Of a stretch of 64,000 bases of DNA, positions 44,172 to 54,147 are shown one piece after another. The stretch comes from Mimachlamys varia. Its lineage: Eukaryota; Mollusca; Bivalvia; Pectinida; Pectinidae. The position numbers and the translations under genes were made by a program. Positions within the stretch are counted from its first letter, which is position 1; each line of letters opens with the position of its first letter. The notes below the pieces were generated by a model. It saw only the letters and a program-made list of their open reading frames with translations, did no database searches and was not told the origin of the DNA. Location of the stretch: contig OX392543.1 of the NCBI GenBank assembly GCA_947623455.1, forward strand, positions 19,280,757-19,344,756, in the 5' to 3' direction.

Positions 44172-44372
44172 GTTTCCTGTAATCAGAAACTCGTACCCAG
44201 TACATTGTATCCTATAACCAGAAACCCGTACCCGGTACCAAGGATCGTATTACCAGAAACTCGTACCCGGTACCTGGTATCCTATAACTAGAAACACGAA
44301 CCCTATATATAGTATCCTATAACCAGTAAGCCGTACCCGGTACCAAGGATCTTATAACTAAACACCCGTACA
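44172..44372. repeat. Degenerate terminal monomers of the 35-bp satellite
   Basis: Five to six decayed monomers continue directly from the sequence left of the inverted-repeat element, so the array originally ended here and not at 43.3 kb. Decay is visible as TATATATAGTATCC, CAGTAAGCCG and AAACACCCG variants. Satellite similarity stops at about 44372. Confidence 0.9.
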
Positions 44373-44376
44373 GGTA

Positions 44377-44455
44377 CAGACCCTGGCCCGTTTTTCTTGT
44401 CTGTTTTAACGCAAACGCATCGAAAACGGAACGGAAACGCAACGCAAGCTCACAC
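44377..44455. mobile_element. Possible one-ended relic related to family A
   Basis: Right at the satellite edge, TA (44375-44376) is followed by CAGACCCTGGCCCG. After a short gap comes a run rich in AACGCAAACGCATCGAAAACGG-like short repeats. This mirrors the order in family A elements: TA, CAGACCC, then about 11-bp repeats containing GCAAACG and ACGGAA. No matching right end (GGGTCTG followed by TA) was found downstream, so if real it is truncated. Confidence 0.4.
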
Positions 44456-46050
44456 AAATTGTTTGGTTATAACGCAGTTTATTCGCCAGATAACAGACTT
44501 GAATAGATGTACTTGTTCATGGAAGCGTGGCGGTCTCTGACCCTAACTCTGAACCGTGTTTACCAATACAGCGGTCCCGTGTTATTTGCATAGGGGCCAA
44601 AAGTGAGTGTTTTTTTGTTCGCAGAAATCTTTTTTCTATGATTTCTTAGATACTATTACAACATTTCCATCTTGAAATTTTGAATATGCACTCCTCAATT
44701 GTTTTATCAATATAACTTAGCAGAAACAAAAGGCCCATCATTCCATCCATGTGGGGATGCTTCCTAGCTGTGTACAGTACCGGGTTTTGGCCCATAGTTG
44801 CAATCCTGTTCCGTGTTACAGGACAACACGGAACAAAATGATGTTTAGTGCTTTTGATATATTTGTATTTGCCCATTTGTTTTGATAATAAAGTTCTATT
44901 TATATTCTACATTGAACGGCCAACAGTCATTATCGGTCAGCTATGACTCATGCTCATTTTAAAATGTAGAACATCGTCATTCCTGTTATTACAAATTGTG
45001 CCTTGTACATTGACAACATTCAAATTATGTGTTCCTGGTTCTGGATCCTGACGAATGCTTTATTAAACATTAACTTAATTCTTACATGTAGCCATTTAAA
45101 AAGTTGGGCACGTGCTGTGTTTCTAGTCCCACGGATTAAATGCCCATTTCGAGCTCATTAAACATGGCGTTGATAATATTTGACGCACCACGTGACGTGC
45201 AATCTTTCAAAATATGCGGATCGGCATCCGTTTAACTGTTATAACTGTTTTAATTTTGAACAATGAATAACCTTATCCGTTCACTTCCGTCCGATAGAAA
45301 GTGAACTTCGAAGTTTATATGTTAGTCTAATAACCAACAACGAATAACTGTCTGATTTACTTTGCTCTTTCCTACAGAGAACGACAATAGTTCTTGCCGT
45401 ATGATTAATCATCGATGTCATTCAATGTGTGTCCTGTTTTTCTAAGCTCGAAAAATCATTGATATATTAAAATAAACTATCTTTTGAACAATCTGTTTGA
45501 TACAATTTGCTTTGAAATCTACGATAAAGAATGTTTCATTTTAATATTTACTGTTTTTAGTGAAGACTTATTCAATATCAATTGTAAGCCATATATTTAC
45601 ATATGGATACAGAGGCAAGACAAAGTAAATATAATAAAAAACATACCTTTGATTGGACTGGTTTCTTTTACCGGCGTCGCAGATGTGTCTTTTCCTGTTG
45701 GTTCTGTTTATGAAATAGCAATAACAGTGTTAATTTGTATTAATGATTTTCCAACTGCTGAAAGGACCAATTGTTATAGTTATGGCTTATGACCACATGG
45801 TGAAAGACCTATTATTATTGTTCTACATTTTCAGTGTACAAAAAATCTTAAAAACCGTAAAAGGTATGTCAATGTACTTTTATTGTGTTGCATGGCAAGG
45901 ATTGAAGATGTAACAATACCGTTTTTAAGTAGGTGAAAAATGTGAGAAGAACGCCATTTCGTCATATAAAAAAAACGTTTAAAACATCCTATCTCGACAA
46001 TTATCGATTGTACAGAGTGTGTGTATTTATATTGTTTATAATAAATATCC
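44456..46050. other. AT-rich sequence without a supported gene
   Basis: No satellite, no recognised element and no convincing coding exon. Two open frames exist, 44646-44876 (minus, 76 codons) and 45484-45792 (plus, 102 codons), but neither has a motif I recognise or a clear splice context. A minus-strand stretch near 45.70-45.75 kb has CAG and GTAAAA signals around a 33-base block, but it is too short to support. Confidence 0.5.
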
Positions 46051-46895
46051 GTTAATGATAAAGACGCTGACCTACCTTGTCTTTATTTGATCCCTAAACT
46101 ACACAAGGATCCTTATAAACAACGTTTTATCGGTGGCTCGTCTCATCGCTCACCCAAGCCATTATCAAAACTTCTTACTACCGTTCTTAGAACCGTTAAA
46201 TCAGTGTTTCAGTCTTATTGTGACAATGTATACTCCAGGAGTGGCAATAATGGGATGTTGATTTTGATAAACTCAAACCATCTTCTGATCAGACTTGATA
46301 ACCTTTTCAAAAACGTTTCCTCCATCAAAACATTTGATTTTTCCACCTTGTACACTACCATACCACATACCAAACTGAAAAAAGTCTTCGGTCTCTCATT
46401 ATGAGAGCTCTCTGTTCAAAGAAAGGTGTACAACGATATATATACATGATTGTGAGATATCATTGTGAAAAGCACAACAAAAGCTAGGTTGAAACATATT
46501 GAAGAAATATATTACGAATAATTGAATTCGTGATTGGCAATATCTTTGTTTAGTTCGGAGGAAACAATTTCCAACAGACTGTTGGCATTCCAATGGGTAC
46601 TAACTGTGCCCCACTTTTGGCTGACTTTCCCTTTCTTGGTCGTATTATTCCTGCTTCTTCATCCCATGGTGTTTACATGTCGCAGTTGATTCGTTATTCT
46701 AGGGCTTGCTCTGAATATCAAGATTTTCGTGATAAATGTCAACTGCTGACGAACAAACTTACGGCACAGGGATTCGTGAGATGCATATTGATGATAACTA
46801 TGGGCACGTTTTATGGTTGCCATTATGATTTCATCGAGAAATATTTTTTATATTGGTGTGATATGAAGATGGCTGTTTTTGAGTTTGCTTATTAG
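46051..46895 (+). pseudogene. Broken Penelope-like reverse transcriptase
   Basis: This is the remnant of a retroelement polymerase. The first piece (46051-46404) reads LPCLYLIPKLHKDPYKQRFI, and later TFDFSTLYTTIPH, which is the fingers/palm region with the first aspartate-bearing motif. Coding then shifts frame near 46398 and is interrupted by stops (for example at about 46482 and 46553). It resumes as FQQTVGIPMGTNCAPLLAD (46566-46625), the conserved motif ahead of the active site. The next residues are already the thumb-side segment (GVYMSQLIRYSRACS and on to FYGCHYDFIEKY). The intervening part, which should carry the YxDD active site, is missing. The element is therefore dead. The Penelope-like assignment rests on these motifs from memory; a retroelement RT is certain. 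No GIY-YIG endonuclease was seen. Confidence 0.85.
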
Positions 46896-47610
46896 TGTGT
46901 TTACTTGTTATGATTTACAATGTTGACCCCGGTCTCATTTTTAGGATTAATGTTTACTTGGATGTGGCCAAGTTTTACATGGCGAGTGTCGTCGATGAAG
47001 CAGAAGACGCTTAATCTTTTGGAACACCTGGTCTTATGCTCTTTTGCTTTTACGAGGGTTTCTATGTCAATATTTCCCTTGTTCCTATTTGCCTCTAGTC
47101 AAAATCGATTTTGAGTTCGGATTATGGTTTTGTTGACGCTTTTTTTTGTTGATAATTGGCATATCTTGTTTTCCCAAAAAATTCAAAAAATGAAAAAAAA
47201 AGTTTAATTATCTTGAAATTTGTTTTTTTTTCAAATCAATGCAAAATGTCATTCTAATGAATTTGATGTTTTCAGTGACACATACGGTATCCGTTGAACG
47301 CAATTTTGAAAATTCCCTTATATGCCGACATTTTGATAATGTTTCATTAACCTTGTTCTAGACGTAAAACTTGATACTTTCATTTCGTTAACTTGTTTTG
47401 GAAATGTTATCTCTTTTTTTCAAAACAAATCTATCAAAACCTCTAACGCTATCAAAACTTTGAAATCACCCTTTTCTGTAACATTACTGTTGTTCTCTGC
47501 TCTAGACCAAGCCGAAAGGATGAGAAAATAGAATTGCTGGAACTGAATACTGACAATTTGTTAGTTGTTAAATCACCAAGGCTCTGAATTCCTGACATTG
47601 ATACATTAGT
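46896..47610. other. AT-rich spacer between two transposon relics
   Basis: T-rich sequence with A/T homopolymer runs around 47150-47240. An open frame at 46920-47114 has no recognisable motif. It may include the decayed 3' part of the Penelope-like element, but nothing further can be supported. Confidence 0.5.
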
Positions 47611-47612
47611 TA

Positions 47613-48624
47613 CAGACCCGTACACGTTCGCTGTTCCATCTCAGACGCAAACGGTACGGAAGTGCTTCGGAAATGCTACTCAAATGATACGGAAATTCTA
47701 CGCAAACGGTACGGAAATGCTACAGAAATGCTACGCGAACGGTACGGAAGTGCTACTCAAATGGTACGGAAATGCTACGGAAATGCTACACAAACGGTAC
47801 GGAAATGCTACGGGTGACGCTTGCAAACGGTCGATCACATTTACGGATTTTTATAAAAACGGATCCACATAATCACACATACAAACGAAACGAAATACCC
47901 ATAATGCATTGGGAAACGTGTGCTGAAACCGAATGTGGAGATCCAGCATGTACACATGCGTACGATTGTTTTTTAATGTTTGCTTTGCCATTAAGATAAT
48001 GGAATGAGAGTGAAACAAACAGACATGCCTTAAAAGTAATTGGGAACAATATCAAATATCGGTAATATTGGAACATGTATTAAATTTTTCCGTCATAGAG
48101 ATCTGACGTACGCTGACAGGTAGCCATGGGCATCAGTCGGAACACCTCGGGTATTCTCTTCCGAGCTTGCCGGAGAGGCCCGATGTTGTCCGACTGGCTG
48201 GGGCATATGACCTTGATATTTTTATTTTATTTTATTTAATGTTAAATTTAGTCAGATTCATACATATTGATAAAAGCCTTGTTTTTTGTTTTGTAAATTT
48301 TTGAGACTGAGATTATTTACAAAATTCTGAGTTAATGCAGCTTATAAAAACAAGAACTATTCGTTTCGTCAGATTTATTCCGTAAAATTTCCAACCGAAC
48401 GTTTCGCGAACGCTTTGTAAATGACGCTAGTGCTACGGAAATGGTACGGTAGTGCGACGCAACTGCTACGGTAATGCTACGGTAGTGCGACGCAAATGCT
48501 ACGGTAATGCTACGGAAATGCTACGCAAACGGTACGGAAATGCTACGGTAATGGTACGGAAGTGCTACGGAAATGCTACGCAAACGGTACGCTTAAAGTG
48601 GAACAGCGAACGTGTCCGGGTCTG
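47613..48624. mobile_element. TA-flanked terminal-inverted-repeat element, family A copy 2 (1,012 bp)
   Basis: Same ends as 43309-44169 (CAGACCCGTACACGTTCGCT and a complementary right end), flanked by TA at 47611-47612 and 48625-48626. The left and right arms are again runs of the 11-bp GCTACGGAAAT-type repeats (about 47645-47830 and 48425-48590). The AT-rich core is almost the same as in copy 1. Copy 2 is longer mainly because of extra bases near 47835-47865 and an 80-bp palindromic block at 48126-48206 that copy 1 lacks. No transposase is encoded. The repeat-borne frames at 47684-47872, 47772-47999 and 48452-48643 are not genes. Confidence 0.9.
48126..48206. repeat. Long imperfect hairpin inside element copy 2
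   Basis: The left arm, ATGGGCATCAGTCGGAACA followed by CCTCGGG, pairs with the right arm, CCCGATGTTGTCCGACTGGC followed by TGGGGCAT. An inner stem, CTCTTCCG against CGGAGAG, sits under a short loop. Copy 1 lacks almost all of it but keeps the outer right edge CTGGCTGGGGCATATG, which suggests a deletion in copy 1 and not an insertion in copy 2. Confidence 0.7.
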
Positions 48625-48626
48625 TA

Positions 48627-49400
48627 TTACATGGGCATCTTAAATGTTTCCTCACTTTTGAGCAAGAGGTTAGTTTCTACAAGTGTAGAGCCAGGCCCAG
48701 AAATCTTACATTTCTGAATGTCGATTGTAATTGTTCGTAAAATTGTAAGTTATGGATATGGTTATGTTTTTCGATCTCTGCCCTTTCGAAATCAAGCTTC
48801 AGAAGCATTATTTATGGCCTTTTCTTTTTATGCTTATAATGTATATGTTACAATTAATGTATTTCAAAAGGTCAAATAGAGGACTTATTACACCGATGCC
48901 GAGCTGATATCGTTCTTCTTCGGGTGACATATCTGAATTTCCATTTTTCAGGAACGATACATCATTGTATTTACCTGTATACAGGTCAATTACTGATTTA
49001 AGACTCACATAGGATTGCAGTCACTATTGAAAATATGTTCCAACTGAATCAGCGCATCTGAGAAATTTAAATAAGTAATAAGTTTTCTTATAAAATTCAT
49101 CGCTAGTGACCTTTTAAAACACGTATACTATTGTTAGCTTTGAGTATGTGTTTTGGATAGTTATAGGGTCAAATGTTCCCTTGATACTTTTTCACTGCGG
49201 ATGTTTAATACAGACGCCTGTAATGTTCTTAACTGCCACTGAACTCACCAAAAACGTGCGAGTAAATTTAGTCGATGAAATTTTTTATTCAGTCTTGTTT
49301 TACATATCAGGTTTCATTCACTAATTCATAGCACGATCAAACATGTCTATGAAGACATAGGAGTTACTTCAGTAAACATCGCTTTTTAGCAGGATTGCCT
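48627..49400. other. Unassigned AT-rich sequence
   Basis: No recognised element. A minus-strand frame at 48808-49008 (66 codons, containing SDMSPEEERYQLGIG) has a composition that could be coding or a transposon relic. No splice signals or family could be assigned. Confidence 0.4.
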
Positions 49401-49404
49401 GACA

Positions 49405-50220
49405 GAAGGAGAAACAAGATGGTGGTGGCTCTAGCAACGAGTCTCGGAAGCAGAGACAACGACCTCCTGGTAGCAGAATAGGCTCTAAAACAACAGAGAA
49501 GGGGCAACAGGATGGCTCAAGCTCAATGGAAAGTCATGAGAATATCCTAGAATTCGCATCAACATAAAATAGTGAGGCGAAAGCGCCGAGAACCAATGGA
49601 ATTGCAGGCTATGCCAGGATGTATTCACGGATACCGAAGCAAAAAAATGCTTGAATGTGAGAGATGCACGTCACACTTCTGCATCAGCTGCCTTAGTAAA
49701 TCAAGCAAGAAATATGCCTTTTTACAGGAATCGGACTCAATGTGGTTTTGCAATCAAGAAGATTGAGGAATTGTCAATAGCAGTACCACAAAATGTGACG
49801 AAGAAAGAACAAAAGAACCAAACGTCCAACAGGCTAAAGCCAAGGAACCTGGAAATGTGGAAACAATCATGACCGAAATAAATGAGAGGAAATCACGGGA
49901 ATGTAATGTAGTTATATATGGGGTAGAGGAAAAGGACACCAATTTAAGAGAACAGAGAATATCCAACGATACTACGGCTGCAAACAGAATTATCAGCAAA
50001 AGTAAAGTTAGAAATAATGATAAAGTAAACTGTATCAGGCTTGGGGAGATTCACCAAAGAGGATGATAAAATAAAAACCAGGCCCTTACTGGTATCATTA
50101 GCAACCCCTGAAGTGAATAAAAAAACTGTTCAAAAATATAAGATCACTTGGAGAACATCAGGACTTTAAATTAGAGCAGAAAGAAGAGGAAAGGTTATGG
50201 GAAGAACAGGGTAATAACTC
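49405..50220 (+). pseudogene. CR1-like non-LTR retrotransposon ORF1 relic with PHD-type zinc finger
   Basis: Three frames carry pieces of one ORF1-like protein. At 49572-49766 a PHD-like cysteine finger is visible: LECERCTSHFCISCL, then about 16 residues later WFCNQ. Next, in other frames, come a lysine-rich linker and, at 49857-50066, a segment RKSRECNVVIYGVEE, matching the conserved start of the RNA-binding region of such ORF1 proteins. It is followed by RPLLVSLATPEVNKKTVQKY (about 50080-50140). The frame changes near 49760, 49857 and 50060 show it is inactive. It sits directly upstream of, and in the same direction as, the ORF2 relic at 50256. Confidence 0.75.
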
Positions 50221-50255
50221 ATCGGGGGAATACATATAAACGTCAGAGGCCCACC

Positions 50256-50915
50256 ATGGGCAAGGAAAGTAATAAAAGTAAAAAGGAACGGCCAGTAAAC
50301 CAGAAGCATCTTCAACAGGAACGATTAATTTTGTTCTATACAAATGCAGATACACTCAAAAACAAGTTATTAGAACTCAACTCTAGGATAAAAGACACTA
50401 AACAAGACAGTATAGGCATCACAGAAGTAAAATCCAAGAACAGGCATCAGGATAAAGGAGAAGATACAATAAAACTGCAAAAAGACTTAGATAGTACGTG
50501 CAACTGGAGTGAGGATTGGCCTCTGAAAATACACCCGGATAAATGCAAGGATATGCATATAGGAAGATCAACAGATCTGGCCACATATCATCTTAATACT
50601 AAAGAACTACAAAAAGCATGTAAGGATAAAGATATAGGAGTTACCTTTGAGCCAGAATTAAGTTTTGAAAACCATATAAGCGAAAATGTAAAATAGAACT
50701 AACTCAATGTTTGGTATGCTTAGAAGAACTTTCCAGTTTATGAACATGAAAGTATTTATACCATTATATAAATCTCTCGTCATATCTCAGCTTAGTTACG
50801 CAAGTGCAGTAGGGTTTCCTTATAAATATAAACATATCGATCTTATTGAAAACGTCAAGAGAAGAGCCACACGATGCATACCTGGTCTACATAATTCAAC
50901 ATATGAAGAAAGATT
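50256..50915 (+). pseudogene. CR1-like ORF2 relic: endonuclease start fused to RT end
   Basis: The open frame 50256-50696 begins with the first strand of an APE-type endonuclease (LILFYTNADTLKNKLLEL, then SIGITEVKSKN). It then passes within about 20 residues to the far end of the reverse transcriptase (NWSEDWPLKIHPDKCKDMHI, DIGVTFEPELSFENHI). Nearly the whole endonuclease and the catalytic RT core are deleted, with the junction near 50450-50480. After a stop at 50695 the post-RT segment continues at 50707-50915 (MLRRTFQFMNMKVFIPLYKS, then ENVKRRATRCIPGL and YEERL). There it is split by another repeat. Not functional. Confidence 0.85.
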
Positions 50916-50924
50916 AACAAGAGC

Positions 50925-51625
50925 ACCGCAAGCGGAGGCCTGATACACCTGTCGTATTCTATCGGAAGTATAATTGTATGGAAGCAAAAAAAGATCGGAC
51001 ACTTTCTACAGAATGCCCGAAATTGCATTAGATACGCAGTTCCAAAGGGCCATAACTGTCATTCATGAAAACAACACAATTTGGTGTCACGATGATTAAG
51101 CCTACCAAGTTTGAAAGATATCAGTTGAAAACTGCAGAAGATCTCGGGACAAAACAACAGTTTATGACAGAAATACATTTTCTACATAGTGCCTGTATCT
51201 AACTATGAAACGCTGTTACGCGAAAAGTTGAATTAACTCAACAAAACCCGTAATATACGTTAAATATAATAGATTTTCGAAGTACCATACCGAATTTTAG
51301 AGGAATTAAAGAAAACACAAAAATGTTCTGACATTTTCTACATAAAGCCCAAAATTGCATTCCAAATGGCAATAACTAGTGAATATTGTCGAATCAAACT
51401 GTCGTTCAGGAAAACACAATTTCATGCCATAGTGGTGAAGCCTAGCAAGTTTGAAAGAAATCGGTTGAAAAATGTAGGAGGAGATCTCCGGACAAATAAA
51501 AGTTTACGACGGACGGACGGACGGACGGACGGACGGACGGACGGACGGACGGACGGACGGACGGACGGACGGACGGACGACGCCATACCATAATTCGTCC
51601 CGTCATCTTAAATGGTAATATAAAA
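50925..51625. mobile_element. Interspersed repeat nested in the CR1-like relic
   Basis: This block separates YEERL of the ORF2 relic from its continuation PTLSYRRVRGDM, so it inserted later. It starts about AAGAGCACCGCAAGCGG and holds two diverged direct copies of a roughly 180-bp segment (about 51000-51180 and 51333-51515) with shared phrases such as CTACCAAGTTTGAAAGA, ATCGGTTGAAAA and GGACAAA. It then runs into a long GGAC tract and ends about CCATACCATAATTCGTCCC plus a short tail. I recognise the style from other bivalve interspersed repeats. Exact ends and target duplication could not be fixed. Confidence 0.7.
51511..51580. repeat. GGAC tetranucleotide microsatellite
   Basis: About 17 uninterrupted GGAC repeats form the 3' part of the nested element. 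The same motif in a shorter run (about 2942-2975) ends the unrelated 743-bp element in the satellite. The repeated RRTDGRTDGR-type frame here is an artefact of the tract. Confidence 0.97.
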
Positions 51626-51626
51626 A

Positions 51627-52110
51627 ACTTTAATTACCTACTTTATCATACAGGCGAGTGAGGGGAGACATGATCGAATTATACAAAATGATCAGTGGAG
51701 TGTACGACCAAGAATGCTGTACCCTCATAAAATTGTGGTCCAAAATGTCAGATAAGAACAGTGTTAGAGGAAATTCTACAAAAGTTTTTCCACAAAGAGC
51801 AATGTCTTCTCTCAGAAGAAATTATTTCTCTTTGAGAGCAGCAAGGATCTGGAATTCTATGCCGGAAACTGTGACACAAATTGTTTAAAAAACAAACTTG
51901 ATTAATTCTGGTTAAATCCAGATATCATTTATAATTACAGAGCCGATATATCAATATAAATGTTCAGATAGTAATTAACGGAACTGAACACTAACTATTT
52001 TATTATGATGTGTACATACCTTATTATTTTATCATTCGTGTATATATATATATTGTATGTTGAGTCCAGTACAGAGGATTAATCAATCCTAATCTGGAAT
52101 AATTGATGTT
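51627..52110 (+). pseudogene. CR1-like ORF2 C-terminal end and 3' tail
   Basis: This continues the element interrupted at about 50915. The frame 51658-51888 begins RGDMIELYKMISGVYDQECC and includes RNYFSLRAARIWNSMPETV, the conserved C-terminal region after the RT of CR1/L2-type elements. A shifted frame after 51888 still reads INSGLNPDIIYNYRADIS-like residues, the usual last residues. The AT-rich tail with TTGAGTCCAGTACAGAGG is likely the 3' UTR. Its end near 52110 is estimated. Confidence 0.75.
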
Positions 52111-52856
52111 GCAATCATGAAAGACGAGAAAAAAATGTGATAGAAAAATATCGTGGATACCTCTTTTGTATGCAGGTAAACTCATTAGGCAGCAATGTAC
52201 AGATCTTACGTTAAACAGGGGTGATATTTTGTACAAGTAGTAATCCGTAAATCATATAACAGTTTTTCCTTAACAAAAAATCTGTGAAATAATCAACAAA
52301 AACTGGCTATTTGTTTTTTCCTCAGCACATAAACGTAAACTGTGCATATTCTTTGAAATGATTTATGTGTGGAATGGAGTAGGTACGTACTAACAGAAGA
52401 CCAGATTAGGAATCAAAGGCTCATTGCGAGGGTCACATTTTGGGTTCGAGGGTTTTCTTGTTTTTTAGTTTGCATTGATTTGTGTTTGTTCTAGAAATAA
52501 AAGATCAAGGGGGATCTTGGCGCCAACCATCGATGATTTTAATTTGTTCTTAAAAAGTTAGAAAGAAAAGTTCCCTTCTTTTTTTGTTTTCTTTTATCTA
52601 AATCTTTAATCCTAGTTATTTGAAATTTGAGAATTTCCCTCAAAAATGATAATAGTTGTATGAAGGTCTCTTGTATACTTTCATAGTCAAATACAAGATG
52701 GCTTCCTGTCAGTCATAATGCTTTTCGGATTACCCTGGTAGCTCACAACTGAACATTGTACAACAACCGCACTATTTCATCATATCTTATGTTAATCCTA
52801 TTTATGATGGCAAAAACTGATATGAAATCTTGTTCAAGGCTCGATTCCAGATCTGT
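52111..52856. other. AT-rich spacer with a short interspersed-repeat fragment
   Basis: No gene. At about 52500-52580 a phrase AGATCAAGGGGGATCTTGGC followed by GCCAACCATCGATGATTT resembles 58590-58620 (AATCTTGGCGTCCACTTTTG then ATGATCTTGAT). I have met this phrase as a common bivalve repeat, but only a fragment is present. Confidence 0.4.
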
Positions 52857-52858
52857 TA

Positions 52859-53799
52859 CAGTTGTGGTATCGCACAACGCACCAAAAACTACGTGCATGC
52901 ATCGTGCATACATCGTGCACACATCGTTCGCCCATGGTGCGCCCAACTGGGCGATCTAACGATCGTGCGTTTATGTGTGCGATTAGATCGCACACACGCA
53001 CAATTTGGTACAATTGGTCGATACATATTACGGAATGAAAAACATATGGAACCCTCTTGTCCAAAAACTATATAAATTCGCATCATATTTATTGGGATTA
53101 TGTCAATTTAACAATAAAGAGTAAACAGTATTACAGTGACCACGAGACAGCCGAATGCGGGTTTAGCTACCAGGTAACAGAAAAGATAAATAACATGCCA
53201 GAGTTTTACCTGTCCCGTGTGCGGCGATACGCTACGACAGCCATTACCGAGCGACCGTTATGAAAACAAACTGGATTCTTAATAATAATTAGTTATTTGA
53301 AAACCACCTCCCGTTCCAACCCTTTTACCTGCGTTTTCACACCTAGGCGAGTTTTGTAAGTGCCCCGGGCCAGATACATCTACATATATTGTCCATGTAC
53401 AGATGCAGTGTATAACTTGGTAAAAACTGGCAATATTTACTTGAATGAGAACTTGGCAATATGTGTTGAAAGTTTACATGTGTCTATTTCGTTTGTTTCA
53501 AAACCTACAGAAAGATTATTACTAATTTTAAGAAATATATAGACAGAACTATTAGCTAATGTAAATAGTTAAAATATAGAAATATATTTAAAACAACTAA
53601 CGCGAAACCGTATATATTTTTAAACCATTTCTAAATTTACATCAACCACGATTGTCATCGCACAATGTTAGTTTATCGTGCGCCCACATGTGCGTTAGAA
53701 ATAATCGCCCAGGATCGCATCGTTCGCACATCGTGCATACACCGTTCGCCCATCGTGCGCCCACCGCACATCGTGTAACGTTGTGCAATCCCACAACTG
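52859..53799. mobile_element. TA-flanked terminal-inverted-repeat element, family B (941 bp)
   Basis: The left end is CAGTTGTGGTATCGCACAAC and the right end is its near complement (GTTGTGCAATCCCACAACTG), preceded and followed by TA (52857-52858 and 53800-53801). One more flanking base is also symmetrical (GTTACAG/CTGTAAC), so the true tip may be two to three bases further out. Both arms contain runs of short repeats of the type ATCGTGCAC, CATCGTTCGCCC and TGGTGCGCCC (about 52895-53005 and 53650-53785), arranged as inverted copies. The centre is AT-rich and has no transposase. Open frames near both ends follow these short repeats. It is built like family A (TA target, CAG tip, GC-rich minisatellite arms) but shares no sequence with it. 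Confidence 0.85.
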
Positions 53800-54026
53800 T
53801 AACATCATATGCTAATCAATTTAAATTTTTGAAAAACTTCATGAAATCGATGTGCAATGTTAACAGACGTACATTGTAACATATTCATCGTACAAAAAGC
53901 AAACTAAAAGGAAACGGTATAAGTATATATATATAATATATCAACCATTTGTAAAGGAGATAAACACGTGTCTTTACTCATATCATCATCGGCAAGTTTA
54001 CCTGCGACATACATGATTACAAAACA

Positions 54027-54032
54027 TTTATT
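54027..54032 (-). terminator. Candidate poly(A) signal AATAAA
   Basis: AATAAA on the minus strand, within AAATAAATGTTTTG, directly after the candidate stop codon. The hexamer is common by chance in AT-rich DNA, so its support comes only from its position after the last exon. Confidence 0.35.
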
Positions 54033-54036
54033 TAAA

Positions 54037-54095
54037 TCAATATACTTTAGAGTAAACGTAGTTCAAACTTTTCGAATAAAACTTTAAACTATACG
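54037..54095 (-). CDS. Candidate terminal exon with stop
   Basis: After the acceptor GTCTTTACAG the phase-1 frame runs 18 codons (YSLKFYSKSLNYVYSKVY) to TGA at 54037-54039. An AATAAA poly(A) signal sits five bases later at 54027-54032. The combination makes a plausible gene end. The encoded tail has no recognisable feature, and a later exon further left could exist instead, so this is tentative. Confidence 0.35.
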
Positions 54096-54147
54096 CTGTA
54101 AAGACCTAAAGCGTATACATGTCGTATCAATACAGAGCGATACGTAC

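Noticed and set aside
44646..44876. 76-codon minus-strand frame
   Set aside because: No recognisable motif, no splice context and atypical composition; not enough to support a gene.
51366..51593. Frame ending in a repeated TDGR peptide
   Set aside because: The repeat is a translation of the GGAC microsatellite at the end of a nested interspersed repeat.
52743..53086. Four overlapping open frames on both strands
   Set aside because: They coincide with the short-repeat arm of the family B inverted-repeat element.
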